DNA of 64,000 nt from Bacteroidota bacterium (GCA_024279425.1 JAJRRO010000074.1:248001-312000); one strand, 5' to 3'. Positions 1 to 9,512 are shown, counted from the stretch's first letter. Notes: generated by a model from the letters alone, not told the origin. Program-made: numbers and translations.

Positions 1-1
1 T

Positions 2-1690
2 GTGGGTAATGACCCGGCCTATGATGTCATGGTTATTCCAAGGGAAGTCAAACCATTGGATACCTTGGAATTCTGCAGTCTTATCGGTTTGGACAAAGAA
101 ACTTTCCTCAAAAAACTTAAAAGAGCCAGAGTGTATTCCCCTAGATTGCCTTCGGTATTAGTACCTCAACTTTCGAAAGAAGATTACGGAAGGCTTCAGG
201 AGAAAATGAGACACTATCAAGGTTTCTATATCCAAAAACGTTCTTTGCGCTACTATGATACAAAAAGCGCGGCTAATGTTTTGGGCTATATCAGCGAGGT
301 GAACGATGGGGATTTGGCTCAAAACCCCTACTACATTCAAGGGGAGCTCAAAGGACGAACCGGAGTTGAAAAAACGTATGAAGATACACTAAGGGGAAAA
401 AAGGGAGTACAGTACATTCAAAAAGATAGGTTCAATCGGGATATCGGGCCCTATAAAGATGGTACTTTGGATACTCCTCCAGAACAAGGAAAAGAAATTA
501 GCATCACTATAGATAAAGATCTTCAGGAGTACGGTGAATTATTAATGAACGGGAAACGAGGTGGAATTGTAGCTATTGAACCATCTTCGGGGGAAATCCT
601 TTCAATGATCTCAGGGCCTACCTATGACCCCTCGCTATTAGTAGGCCGGCAGCGTTCAAAAAACTATACTGAACTTTACTACGATTCAATTGCGAATCCT
701 ACTTGGGATCGTTCAATTTTGGCAGAACCCTCCCCTGGATCTCCCTTTAAAACCTTAAATGCTTTGATAGCTTTACAAGAAGGTGTGATGACCCCGGACT
801 CCAAAGTAAGATGTTATAATGGATTTTATGTTGGTAAAGCAAAAAAAAGATGTCATTGCGGAGGAGGCATTCGCGATATGAACAGCGGGATTTACAAATC
901 ATGTAATGCTTATTTTGCACAAACTTTCAGAAATATTTTTAACAAATTCGAGACCACTGATGAAGGTATGGACGTTTGGGAAAAACATATGCGAAGTTTT
1001 GGACTTGGCGATTATTTAGGATCAGACTTACATACTGGAAGACCAGGGAGAATACCGAACAAGGCATTCTATGATCGATGGTATGGGGATAACAGATGGG
1101 CCTCTTCTACCATAATTTCCAATTCCATTGGTCAAGGTGAAGTGGCGACCACTCCCATTCAATTGGCCAATATGACCGCCGCCATAGCCAATCGTGGGCA
1201 CTATTTCACACCCCATATTATCAAGAAAATTGATGGCAAGGATATAACCATTCCCAAATTCACCGAATTAAGACAAACCACTATAGATCGCAAACATTTT
1301 GAGCCCATAGTACAAGGCATGGCAGACGTATACAATAAAGGTACTGCAAAATGGGTTCGGATACCCGATATCGAAATCGCCGGAAAGACAGGCACCGTTG
1401 AGAATTTTATTATAATCGATAGCGTAAGAACCCAGCTTACCGATCATTCCGTTTTTGTAGCCTTTGCTCCAGTAATCAAACCCAAAATAGCTATAGCCAT
1501 TTATATCGAAAATGGATACTATGGGTCACGATACGCAGGACATATCGCATCCTTAATGATTGAAAAATATATTAAAGGAGAGATTACCCGTAAAGATTTG
1601 GAGAAAAGAATGCTTGAAAAAACTTTGGAACATGAATATGCCAAGCCATTGAGCGGTGAGGAGTTCAAGATAAACGAGTATGTTTGGTAA
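2..1690 (+). CDS. mrdA: Penicillin-binding protein 2 (peptidoglycan D,D-transpeptidase), 5' end missing
   Basis: Class B penicillin-binding protein that crosslinks peptidoglycan during lateral wall elongation, working with the RodA glycosyltransferase encoded next. The visible 562 residues contain the dimerisation region and the whole transpeptidase domain: SxxK (SPFK, about residue 247), SxN (SCN, about 300) and KTGT (about 462). A CHCGGGIRD segment lies before the SxN motif. The open frame runs off the left edge, so the N-terminal membrane anchor and first tens of residues lie outside the window; the GTG at base 2 is simply the first codon seen. The stop overlaps the rodA start by 11 bases, consistent with the usual mre-mrdA-rodA operon. 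Confidence 0.93.
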   Translation: MGNDPAYDVMVIPREVKPLDTLEFCSLIGLDKETFLKKLKRARVYSPRLPSVLVPQLSKEDYGRLQEKMRHYQGFYIQKRSLRYYDTKSAANVLGYISEVNDGDLAQNPYYIQGELKGRTGVEKTYEDTLRGKKGVQYIQKDRFNRDIGPYKDGTLDTPPEQGKEISITIDKDLQEYGELLMNGKRGGIVAIEPSSGEILSMISGPTYDPSLLVGRQRSKNYTELYYDSIANPTWDRSILAEPSPGSPFKTLNALIALQEGVMTPDSKVRCYNGFYVGKAKKRCHCGGGIRDMNSGIYKSCNAYFAQTFRNIFNKFETTDEGMDVWEKHMRSFGLGDYLGSDLHTGRPGRIPNKAFYDRWYGDNRWASSTIISNSIGQGEVATTPIQLANMTAAIANRGHYFTPHIIKKIDGKDITIPKFTELRQTTIDRKHFEPIVQGMADVYNKGTAKWVRIPDIEIAGKTGTVENFIIIDSVRTQLTDHSVFVAFAPVIKPKIAIAIYIENGYYGSRYAGHIASLMIEKYIKGEITRKDLEKRMLEKTLEHEYAKPLSGEEFKINEYVW

Positions 1691-2963
1691 AAGCGTCCTC
1701 AAACGAATAGATTGGCTCAGCATATTTATCTATATATCATTAGTTACTATTGGCTGGGTAAACATTTACTCCAGCACGTTCTCGGAAGCAAACCCATCCA
1801 TCTTTAATTTTGGCACCTTACATGGTAAGCAGCTATTCTTTGTTGGTGCCTGTTTTGTTGCCATAATCATTATCATGGCGCTAGAGGCCAACTTTTATGA
1901 ACGCTTTTCCAGTCTCCTCTATGTCATTTCTATGGTATCACTTCTAGGCCTGTTTTTGTTTGGCAAAACCGTGGCCGGTGCAACATCATGGTACGATTTG
2001 GGTTTTTTTAATCTACAGCCATCTGAATTTGCCAAAGTAGCCACAGCATTGGCACTGGCAAAATACTTAAGTGATATACAAACTGATATTAAAAGGCGAA
2101 AGGATCAGCTGGTCGCATTGGGAATAATCTTACTTCCGGCGATTTTGATAATTCCCCAACCAGACCCAGGCAGCTCATTGGTGTTCTTTGCCTTGATTTT
2201 TGTTGTTTTTAGGGAAGGATTGCCCCTATATTATTTGATTATTGGACTTTTGGCCATATTGGTTTTCATCGCAACATTAATGTTTGGCACCATCTGGGTG
2301 GGTATCGCGCTGGGGCTTATTATTGTTCTTTTCTATTTGCTCAAAAAGAAACAATTCAAAGTGCCCATTTTTTCCTTGATTTCAGTGGTGGTCGTGACGA
2401 TCCTCTTTTCGCTTTCGGTCGATTTTGTTTTTAATAATGTTTTTGAACAAAGACATAGAGACAGGTTTAGCCTATGGTTGCGACTTGAAAAAGACCCCAA
2501 TAAATTAGAGCAAATAAGAAAGACCATAGGTTACAACACCTACCAATCTGAAAAGGCCATAGAATCAGGAGGATTTTTTGGCAAAGGCTTCTTAGAAGGT
2601 ACTAGAACCAAAGGAAATTTTGTCCCAGAGCAACATTCTGATTATATTTTTAGTACCGTAGGTGAGGAATGGGGCTTTGTTGGCACTGTTACCATAGTGC
2701 TATTGTTTACGCTGTTGTTACTACGATTGGTTTATCTGGCGGAAAGGCAAAAAACCGCTTTTCCCCGAATGTACGGCTATGGCGTAATCTCAGTTTTATT
2801 TATTCACTATTTCATTAATATCGGGATGGTCATCGGTATTCTACCCACCGTTGGCATTCCATTGCCATTCATTAGTTATGGAGGTTCAGGTCTACTTTTC
2901 TTCACGGTCTTACTCTTTATTTTCCTGAAATTGGATTCGAACCGATTAAAGGAGGATATTTAA
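1680..2963 (+). CDS. rodA: Rod shape-determining protein RodA (SEDS peptidoglycan polymerase)
   Basis: SEDS-family integral membrane glycosyltransferase that polymerises lipid II with PBP2 in the elongasome. The 427-residue product has about ten hydrophobic segments. It carries the SEDS motifs WYDLGFFNLQPSEFAK in the first half, a long periplasmic loop around residues 255-320, and the C-terminal signature GIPLPFISYGGSG. The ATG lies inside the last codons of mrdA, so the two are probably translationally coupled. The length is normal for Bacteroidota RodA. The gene ends only a few bases before the convergent nuclease remnant. Confidence 0.94.
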   Translation: MFGKSVLKRIDWLSIFIYISLVTIGWVNIYSSTFSEANPSIFNFGTLHGKQLFFVGACFVAIIIIMALEANFYERFSSLLYVISMVSLLGLFLFGKTVAGATSWYDLGFFNLQPSEFAKVATALALAKYLSDIQTDIKRRKDQLVALGIILLPAILIIPQPDPGSSLVFFALIFVVFREGLPLYYLIIGLLAILVFIATLMFGTIWVGIALGLIIVLFYLLKKKQFKVPIFSLISVVVVTILFSLSVDFVFNNVFEQRHRDRFSLWLRLEKDPNKLEQIRKTIGYNTYQSEKAIESGGFFGKGFLEGTRTKGNFVPEQHSDYIFSTVGEEWGFVGTVTIVLLFTLLLLRLVYLAERQKTAFPRMYGYGVISVLFIHYFINIGMVIGILPTVGIPLPFISYGGSGLLFFTVLLFIFLKLDSNRLKEDI

Positions 2964-2968
2964 AATTT

Positions 2969-3725
2969 TCACCCTGCAGTACTTGGTGTATTCTCCAATT
3001 GCATCTGCTCAGAATCCATGAGCTTGTAAAAGAAATCCAATCCTGTCATTTTCTCAATCTTATCTATCGAAATAACAAACTGATCCAATGGCTCTGTACT
3101 TTTAATATTTGGCATTAAAAAAGCAATGACCTCTAAGTTTTCTGCATCGCCTTTCGCAACTATTTTATAGTAATATATAGGCACATCAACATCTTCCTCG
3201 CCAATTTCTTCAAGACCTTGTTCCAAAACTCCACCGGTTACAATGAACAAAGTACCATATCATTTGACCCGTTTTCGTATTTGAATTTCCAATCGGTTCC
3301 AAACACCCGCATTAAATTCCTGATTTTGGGGACTAACATTGCTCGTATAAAAAGTTTCATTATAAGCAAATTCCGAAAACCGACGATCCCCAGCGGGACA
3401 GAGTTGCCTTCTATCAAAGCCAGAACCTTTATAGTTACGCCAATCTGCCGATTTACTTTTTACCTTGAGATCCTCTATGAAATACGGCCATTTTCGGTCA
3501 TCGTGGGTCAAATGGCTTTGTTTAAGCATATAACACCCATTCTGCCTGTTCGAAAGGTTCATTATAAGACAACATAAAATGATTATGGGATACAATAGCC
3601 CCCGTTGTAGAGCTGGGCATTAAATAGCTAGGAATCTTGGTTTTCAAGTGGTCATCAACCTCAGTGGAATATGCATCGGGAGTATAAAAATTTTCAAAAA
3701 GCCAAAAGCCTATGATACAGAGCAC
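2969..3725 (-). pseudogene. Broken DNA/RNA non-specific endonuclease (NUC1 family)
   Basis: Three minus-strand reading frames together spell one secreted-type ββα-metal endonuclease. The N-terminal part (3725-3522) has a hydrophobic start, then FENFYTPDAY and LSYNEPFEQAEW. The middle part (to 3260) has KSADWRNYKGSGFDRRQ then LCPAGDRRF and ETFYTSNVSPQ. The C-terminal part (3250-2969) has VTGGVLEQGL and FYYKLMDSEQ. Frames change near 3525 and near 3255, so at least two frameshifts break the gene. The family catalytic motif is DRGH; here it reads DRRQ, so the general-base histidine is gone. An in-frame stop also lies just upstream of the first fragment. I infer an old pseudogene rather than base-calling errors. 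Confidence 0.85.
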
Positions 3726-3783
3726 TAATACTACGACCTATACAGTTCTATTCTTTCTACTTAGGCCCACTGTTCAAATTTGG

Positions 3784-3838
3784 TTTAAATTAGCCGTATT
3801 CAGGGATTTATAAACTGTAAGGTTTAGGCTAATTTGAA
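3784..3838. repeat. 12-bp inverted repeat upstream of msrB
   Basis: AAATTAGCC (3787-3795) is mirrored by GGCTAATTT (3827-3835); with flanking bases the arms pair over 12 positions, including one G-T pair, around a loop of about 31 bases. It lies in the 194-base gap between the nuclease remnant and msrB. No T-tract follows it, so it is not a simple terminator. It could be an operator, an RNA hairpin in the msrB leader, or leftover repeat DNA. Confidence 0.4.
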
Positions 3839-3919
3839 GACAAAGATATGGTCTTCCCCCCTAGCCAATCTTAGGTATACCGGAGAGTTTTTTATAACCA
3901 CAATTAAGAAAGGAATAGT

Positions 3920-4381
3920 ATGCTCACTTGGAAAAATGTAATGAGTTTTAGTGTAAAGGGGAACCCATCGCCTGACCAAAGAGTTGAAAAAACCAATATG
4001 GAATGGCAAGAAATTTTAACGCCTGAGCAATTTAGGATTACTCGAAACAAGGGTACAGAAGCACCTCATTCGGGAGCGCTTTGTAGTATTCATGAAGCTG
4101 GTAAATATAATTGTGTTTGTTGCGGCACTCCACTATTCGACTCAACCATTAAATTTGAGTCGGGTACTGGATGGCCCAGTTTTACCCAACCCATAAAAGA
4201 AAATGCAATTAAATACGAAAAAGATACAGCATTTGGTATGATACGGGTAGAAGTAATGTGCAATACTTGTGATGCCCATTTAGGTCATGTCTTCCCAGAT
4301 GGGCCAGAACCTAGTGGTTTACGCTATTGCATTAATTCAGAATCGATGATTATAGAAAAAGAAAGGATCAATAATGCATAA
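3920..4381 (+). CDS. msrB: Peptide-methionine (R)-S-oxide reductase MsrB
   Basis: Reduces the R epimer of methionine sulfoxide in oxidised proteins using thioredoxin. The 153-residue protein has the SelR fold signatures: GTEAPHSG, the first zinc Cys pair in CVCC, FESGTGWPSF, the second zinc pair in CNTCDAHLGH, VFPDGPEPSGLRYC with the catalytic Cys near residue 141. No signal peptide is visible, so it should be cytoplasmic. The ATG at 3920 gives the MLTWKNV start usual for this clade. The stop overlaps the msrA start by 8 bases, so the two repair enzymes form one unit covering both sulfoxide epimers. Confidence 0.95.
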   Translation: MLTWKNVMSFSVKGNPSPDQRVEKTNMEWQEILTPEQFRITRNKGTEAPHSGALCSIHEAGKYNCVCCGTPLFDSTIKFESGTGWPSFTQPIKENAIKYEKDTAFGMIRVEVMCNTCDAHLGHVFPDGPEPSGLRYCINSESMIIEKERINNA

Positions 4382-4910
4382 TAATTTAGAAATTGCCACA
4401 TTAGGTGGTGGGTGTTTTTGGTGCATTGAAGCCATATTGAAAGAGCTCAAGGGCGTAGAAAAAATAGTTTCGGGCTATACCGGAGGAACCGTCCCAGGCA
4501 GACCCACCTATAAAGAAGTATGTTCTAGTCTTACTGGTCATGCCGAAGTAGTCCAGATTACCTTTAACCCAGGAATTATCTCCTATGAGGATTTGTTAAT
4601 AGTATTTATGACTGGTCATGACCCAACTACTTTAAATCGTCAAGGAGGTGATGTGGGTACCCAATACCGATCGGTTATCCACTACCATGACGAAACCCAA
4701 AAGAAGGCGGCACTGGCTGTATTGGAACAAGTGTCTCCGTATTATGAAAACCCAATAGTTACTGAGATAAGTCCTGCCGAGGTTTTTCATGAAGCTGAAG
4801 ATTACCATCAAGATTATTATAACAATAATTCCACACAGGGTTATTGCAGTGCGGTAATCACACCAAAATTGACCAAACTGCGGAAAATGCATGCAGATAA
4901 ATTGAAGTAA
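4374..4910 (+). CDS. msrA: Peptide-methionine (S)-S-oxide reductase MsrA
   Basis: Repairs S-methionine sulfoxide and complements MsrB encoded immediately upstream with overlapping stop and start. The catalytic motif GGCFWC sits at about residues 12-17 (active Cys 14), followed by the family landmarks GYTGG, GHAEVVQ, DPTTLNRQGGDVGTQYRS and EDYHQDY. A further cysteine (GYCSAV, near residue 162) could act as resolving Cys. Length (178 residues) is standard. The stop codon lies inside the left arm of the hairpin that probably ends the transcript. Confidence 0.95.
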   Translation: MHNNLEIATLGGGCFWCIEAILKELKGVEKIVSGYTGGTVPGRPTYKEVCSSLTGHAEVVQITFNPGIISYEDLLIVFMTGHDPTTLNRQGGDVGTQYRSVIHYHDETQKKAALAVLEQVSPYYENPIVTEISPAEVFHEAEDYHQDYYNNNSTQGYCSAVITPKLTKLRKMHADKLK

Positions 4911-4945
4911 TTCCGTTTAAATAGGTTGAATTACTTCAGTTCATT
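4903..4945 (+). terminator. Hairpin terminator of the msrB-msrA unit
   Basis: Perfect 11-bp stem: TGAAGTAATTC (4903-4913) with GAATTACTTCA (4928-4938) around a 14-base loop, followed by a T-rich run. It overlaps the last codons of msrA. Confidence 0.6.
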
Positions 4946-5007
4946 TTTCATTGATTTCTTAAGGCCTCTCACCTTTCCACTATATTTACACTTAAAAGTC
5001 AAGATAG

Positions 5008-6177
5008 ATGAAGAAAAGACTTCTGTATTTTTTGGCAGCCCTAGTCATAATTTATGGGCTGATAACCTTAATTGCACCTCCAATTATAGAGAAGGGTATG
5101 AATCTTGTGGCGTATACTATTCCAAGACAGATAAATCCTGAAGCCCAAGCACTATATAATTCGCTTGATTTTATTGCCGATTTACATTGTGATGCACTGT
5201 TATGGGATTGAGATTTGACTAAAAAGGTTGATTATTCCCATGTCCATTTTCCTAGGATGCAGGAGGTAGATATGGCCCTACAAGCTTTTACCATAGTCAC
5301 TAAATCCCCAAAAGGGCAAAATTTTCAGCGTAACAGTGCGGATGCTTTGGATAAGATTACCTTATTGAATTTTGTGCAAGGCAGGTCTCCCTCCAAATGG
5401 TTCAGTCTGTATGAAAGGGCTGAATATCAAGCAAGGGCTTTATCCCAATATCCAGAAAAGTACAATGGTGATTTCATTCTGGTAAAGTCTCGAAAAAATC
5501 TAAAACATCTTATCGATTCAAAGAAGGTGAATGCCAAAGTTATTGGAGGTTTTTTAGGTGTTGAAGGGGCACATTGTTTGGAGGGGAAATTGGAAAACGT
5601 GCAAAACCTTTATGATGAAGGGGTGCGAATGATGGCACCTACACATTTTTTCGACAACGAGCTAGGAGGGTCTGCCCATGGAATATCGGGTGAAGGATTA
5701 ACCGATTTCGGCAGGGCCGTAATCAATGAGATGAATCTGTTGGGAATGATTATCGACCTATCCCATGTATCCCCAAAAATGATCGATGACATATTGGATC
5801 AAAGTACAAGACCAGTACTTGTATCCCATACGGGTGTTAGAGGCACCAAGGACAGTCCTCGCAATCTATCAAATGCCCATGTTAAGAGAATCGCTGAATT
5901 AGATGGGCTCATTGGCATCGCTTTCTTCAAAGGAGCTATAGATGGGGAAATCAAGGACATTGTTGAAGCAATGAAATACGTCCGTGATTTGGTTGGCATT
6001 AGGCATGTGGCATTGGGTTCTGACTTTGATGGAGCAGCCACTACACCGATTGATGTAACCGGACTCCCCCTAATCGTTCAGGAACTAATGAATCAAGGAT
6101 TTACAAAAATGGAGATTCGAGCCATTATGGGTGAAAATGCAAAAAGATTCTTGATGGAACAATTGCCAAGTCAATAG
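5008..6177 (+). pseudogene. Peptidase M19 (membrane dipeptidase) interrupted by an in-frame TGA
   Basis: M19 metallo-dipeptidases cut dipeptides outside the cytoplasm. The first 67 codons give an N-terminal hydrophobic segment (about residues 4-25) and the zinc motif DLHCD. A TGA at 5209-5211 then stops the frame, and the same frame continues without a shift to 6177 with VEGAHCLEG, SHTGVRG, SDFDG and ENAKRF, all family landmarks. The junction reads WD-stop-DLTKK, where relatives carry Arg, so one CGA to TGA change would explain the break. The downstream part could not form the complete zinc site if translated alone, because HxD lies before the stop. Without the stop the length (389 residues) is normal. 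Confidence 0.85.
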
Positions 6178-6224
6178 AACCATCGTTAGACCACAAGAGA
6201 ATTGACCCAGCATATGAGCTCATA

Positions 6225-6249
6225 GATTTGATCGTCTAACTGAAATTTA
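6225..6249. repeat. 25-base copy of an internal prc segment
   Basis: Bases 6225-6249 match bases 8245-8269, inside prc, at 24 of 25 positions in the same orientation. This copy lies in the 165-base gap between the dipeptidase and prc genes and is probably a small duplication or conversion scar. Confidence 0.5.
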
Positions 6250-6280
6250 GAAAAATGCTATGTATTTGGCTTCCGTCCTA

Positions 6281-6313
6281 AAACCAAAAAAAACCCTGAT
6301 GTTTTCATCAGGG
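6281..6313 (-). terminator. Rho-independent terminator of prc
   Basis: Perfect 8-bp stem CCCTGATG / CATCAGGG (6294-6301 and 6306-6313) with a TTTT loop. On the minus strand it is followed by a run of T (A-rich 6281-6293 on plus). It lies about 30 bases past the prc stop. Confidence 0.9.
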
Positions 6314-6342
6314 TCATACATTATGTCATTTCCTTTGAATAA

Positions 6343-8529
6343 TCAACCTTTGACACTTGCCAATTTGGCGTGCCGTATATTATTGATTTTAATATCCTGT
6401 AATACATTAACAGCTTCTTCAACATATACATCCTTGGCCAGATTTTTGTGCCATCGATTTCTTTTCTCCCTTAAGTCGGCATCCTTAGTAAATAATTCCT
6501 CCTCATATTTCAAGGATTCAAAAGTTAATCTAGAATCGTATTCAGAGAGTTTTTTAAAGTAATCAGATGTAGCCTTATCCTTTTCATTTTCAGATTTATA
6601 TACTTTGTAATTCAAGGAAATAAGAGTCTCTTCTTGTTCTGATTTTATCCATTTGGCATTTTCCTCTATCAATTTAACCTGTGGATTCGCGGCCAAACGT
6701 CTATTGCTATTGGCAATAACCTGCTCATAATCTATATAGCCGTCCCAAAGCTCATAATCGGCTGGGGTAATCTTATCCCATTTTAAGGGGTTGGATTGAT
6801 CTCTCTCTCCCAAATCTATATAGCTGTACTTATCCGGAACCACTATATCGCTTTTGACTCCTTCCAACTGAGTGGAACCACCGTTTATTCTATAAAATTT
6901 TTGGGTCGTAAGCTTTATAGCCCCTAAATCGCCATGCTCATTACTACGAACAATATTATCTAACGGAATTACATTTTGCACCGTACCCTTACCAAAGGTC
7001 TGCTTACTACCTATGACAATGGCCCTTTTATAATCCTGCATTGCCGCAGCCAAAATCTCTGAAGCAGAAGCTGAAAGTTCATTTACCAAAATCACTAATG
7101 GGCCATTCCATTGAATGCGCTCATCCTTATCGTCATAAACATCTTTTCCTTTACCATTGGACCGCACTTGCACGATGGGCCCATCCTTTATAAACAATCC
7201 GGCCATTTCAACCACCGTTTTCAAAGAACCACCACCATTGTCCCGAAGGTCAAGAATCAACCCCTCAGCACCTTCCTGCTTTAAACGACCTACCTCCTTG
7301 GCCACATCTGAGGCGGCATTCCTTTCAGAATAATCATCAAAATTCACATAAAACTTTGGAAGGTGTATAAGTCCAAATTTTTGGTTTCCCTTTATGATAT
7401 TAGCCGATTTGGCATAGGTCTCCTCTATTTCCACAACATCACGTGTCAATGAAATAACATTAATTGAACCATCTACCTTTCTAACCGTTAAGTCAACAAC
7501 AGTGCCTTCGGGCCCTTTTATCAATTTAATGGCATCGTCTAAACGCATCCCAACAATATTAATGGGATCTCCTCCTTCTTGCCCAACCATAATTATTTCA
7601 TCACCAACATCTAAACGTTGATCTCTCCAAACCGGACCACCCGAAATAATCTCTACTATTTTTGCCCCTTCTGCTTTCTTTTGTAATCTAGCCCCGATCC
7701 CCTCAAATTTTCCTGACATGCTCATATCGAACTTTTCTTTGTCATCCGGGGCAAAATAATATGTATGAGGGTCAAATTCGTCAACTATAGTATTTATATA
7801 ATAAACAAACCAATCATTGCGTTCTAGGCCATTAATAAAATCGAAGTAATCATCCAAAGTCTTGTGGGTGCTTTCCCGGGCAGCCAGTTCTGCCTCTTTT
7901 GGCGTATATTTTTTATCTATATTAGCATCAATCTCCTCCTTAAGTTCAATATCAATTTTGCCATCCTTATTTTTATCCTCACCAACTTTGAGCATTTCCT
8001 TATTTTGGGAAAGTTTGGAATCATAGGTGCCCAAGGTGGCATATTTTAATTGTATTCTCCATCGCTCTTTCAACTCTGACCTAGATGCCGCAAAAAGTTC
8101 TTCGCCATATTTTATATTAATGCTTTCCTTAACTGTATAATCAAATGGGATTGACAATACCTCTTGGTAAACAGCCTTAGCGTCCTCCATTCGGGTCATC
8201 AATCGATTGTATACCAAATTAAAGAACGAAATGTCGGTATTATTGATTTGATCGTCTAACTGGAATTTATATTTCTCAAACTCCATAATATCTCCCTCTA
8301 AAAAATATCTTTTTGTCGGATCCAAAACATCTATAACGTCCTCAAATATATTTACTGAAAAATCATCATTGATATCCTTAGGCGCATAGTGCCCCCGCTC
8401 AAGTACATACGTGATTAAATCCAATAACAATTTATCCTTGTCATCATTCTCAAACGACTTATTGGTAAAGCCACATGAAGCTACAGCAACAAGCATTGCA
8501 ATTAGTGCATACGCTAAATTCCTTCTCAT
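6343..8529 (-). CDS. prc: Carboxy-terminal processing protease (tail-specific protease, S41A)
   Basis: Periplasmic serine protease that degrades or trims proteins from their C-terminus. Read from the ATG at 8529 it has 728 residues. A signal peptide ends in a lipobox-like VASC, so it is probably a lipoprotein. An N-terminal helical region follows, then a PDZ domain (about 265-365) and the S41 core with SASASE near residue 490 (nucleophile) and the lysine of FGKGTV near 515. A C-terminal Tsp-type extension completes it. An earlier in-frame TTG at 8538 exists, but the ATG gives the natural signal peptide. It stands alone between its own terminator and the divergent surE gene. Confidence 0.94.
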   Translation of the reverse strand: MRRNLAYALIAMLVAVASCGFTNKSFENDDKDKLLLDLITYVLERGHYAPKDINDDFSVNIFEDVIDVLDPTKRYFLEGDIMEFEKYKFQLDDQINNTDISFFNLVYNRLMTRMEDAKAVYQEVLSIPFDYTVKESINIKYGEELFAASRSELKERWRIQLKYATLGTYDSKLSQNKEMLKVGEDKNKDGKIDIELKEEIDANIDKKYTPKEAELAARESTHKTLDDYFDFINGLERNDWFVYYINTIVDEFDPHTYYFAPDDKEKFDMSMSGKFEGIGARLQKKAEGAKIVEIISGGPVWRDQRLDVGDEIIMVGQEGGDPINIVGMRLDDAIKLIKGPEGTVVDLTVRKVDGSINVISLTRDVVEIEETYAKSANIIKGNQKFGLIHLPKFYVNFDDYSERNAASDVAKEVGRLKQEGAEGLILDLRDNGGGSLKTVVEMAGLFIKDGPIVQVRSNGKGKDVYDDKDERIQWNGPLVILVNELSASASEILAAAMQDYKRAIVIGSKQTFGKGTVQNVIPLDNIVRSNEHGDLGAIKLTTQKFYRINGGSTQLEGVKSDIVVPDKYSYIDLGERDQSNPLKWDKITPADYELWDGYIDYEQVIANSNRRLAANPQVKLIEENAKWIKSEQEETLISLNYKVYKSENEKDKATSDYFKKLSEYDSRLTFESLKYEEELFTKDADLREKRNRWHKNLAKDVYVEEAVNVLQDIKINNIRHAKLASVKG

Positions 8530-8663
8530 AAATATCAAAAGTTTAAGTTAAAACCCTTGCCTTTTTTGCAAGGTAACAATCAATCATTACATTCTGTGAA
8601 CATAACCAATTCCCTAAGATACTGAAAAAACCGTGCCACTACTTAACGTGCTGACATTAAATT

Positions 8664-8695
8664 TTTGTTAAACGCCATTCGGGAACTTATCTTTT
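8664..8695 (+). promoter_or_regulatory. Bacteroidota-type promoter for surE
   Basis: TTTG (8664-8667), a 20-base spacer, then TATCTTTT (8688-8695), one base from the TAnnTTTG box used by the Bacteroidota sigma-A factor. It ends 34 bases before the surE ATG. The 190-base divergent gap also holds a small hairpin (CCTTGC/GCAAGG, near 8554-8572) in the prc leader on the other strand. Confidence 0.5.
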
Positions 8696-8729
8696 TTTAA
8701 ACGTATTTTTACCAAAGAAAGTATGTGAA

Positions 8730-9512
8730 ATGAAAAAACCCCTTATCCTGGTCACGAATGATGATGGGATTACGGCTCCGGGACTTAGGGCACTGATACG
8801 TTTTATGAAGGAAATCGGAGATGTTGTTGTGGTTGCTCCCGATAGCCCGCAGTCTGGGATGGGGCACGCAATTACGATAGACAGCACATTATACTCAACC
8901 AAAATGAAGGTTAACATTGACGACGGTGCAACTGTGGAGTACAGTTGCAGTGGCACACCTGCCGACTGCGTGAAATTAGGATTGCAGGTGCTTTTAGAAC
9001 GCAGACCCGATATTTGTGTAAGTGGTATTAACCACGGTTCAAATTCATCAATCAATGTCATATATTCAGGAACCATGAGTGCCGCAATTGAAGCTGGCAT
9101 AGAGGGTATTCCCGCCATTGGCTTTTCATTATGTGATTATTCATGGAATGCCGATTTTGAATCTTCAGGACGGACCGTTAAAAGAATTGTACGGGAAGCA
9201 CTTGAAAATGGAATGCCCAAGGGTGTTGTCCTTAATGTGAATATTCCCAAATTAAAAGGGAAATCATTTAAAGGAATAAAGATATGTCGCCAAGCCCGTG
9301 CCAATTGGAAAGAGAAGTTTGATAAACGCACCAACCCTATGGGGAAGGATTATTACTGGCTTACCGGAGAATTTGAATTATTGGACAAAGGGGAAGACAC
9401 AGATGAGTGGGCCTTATCAAATGGTTATGTTTCTGTAGTCCCAACCCAATTTGACCTTACTGCCCATCATGCCATTCAACACATTAACAATTGGAATCTA
9501 CATGAATACTAA
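8730..9512 (+). CDS. surE: 5'/3'-nucleotidase SurE
   Basis: Metal-dependent survival protein that dephosphorylates nucleoside monophosphates. The N-terminal metal site LVTNDDGITAPG (residues 7-18) is present, with APDSPQSGMGHAIT, CSGTPADCVKLGL and SGINHGSN. At 260 residues it has the usual length. The first gene of a compact plus-strand run: its last codons overlap the start of the small membrane protein, which in turn nearly abuts lpxB. Confidence 0.95.
   Translation: MKKPLILVTNDDGITAPGLRALIRFMKEIGDVVVVAPDSPQSGMGHAITIDSTLYSTKMKVNIDDGATVEYSCSGTPADCVKLGLQVLLERRPDICVSGINHGSNSSINVIYSGTMSAAIEAGIEGIPAIGFSLCDYSWNADFESSGRTVKRIVREALENGMPKGVVLNVNIPKLKGKSFKGIKICRQARANWKEKFDKRTNPMGKDYYWLTGEFELLDKGEDTDEWALSNGYVSVVPTQFDLTAHHAIQHINNWNLHEY

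Noticed and set aside
5209-5211. TGA in the dipeptidase and in DPP-IV as selenocysteine codons
   Set aside because: The sites are Arg positions rather than catalytic Cys sites, and no SECIS-like hairpin is evident beside either TGA.
8687-9118. A 143-codon minus-strand frame opposite surE
   Set aside because: Antisense to surE, with a composition that mirrors its codons and no family pattern.
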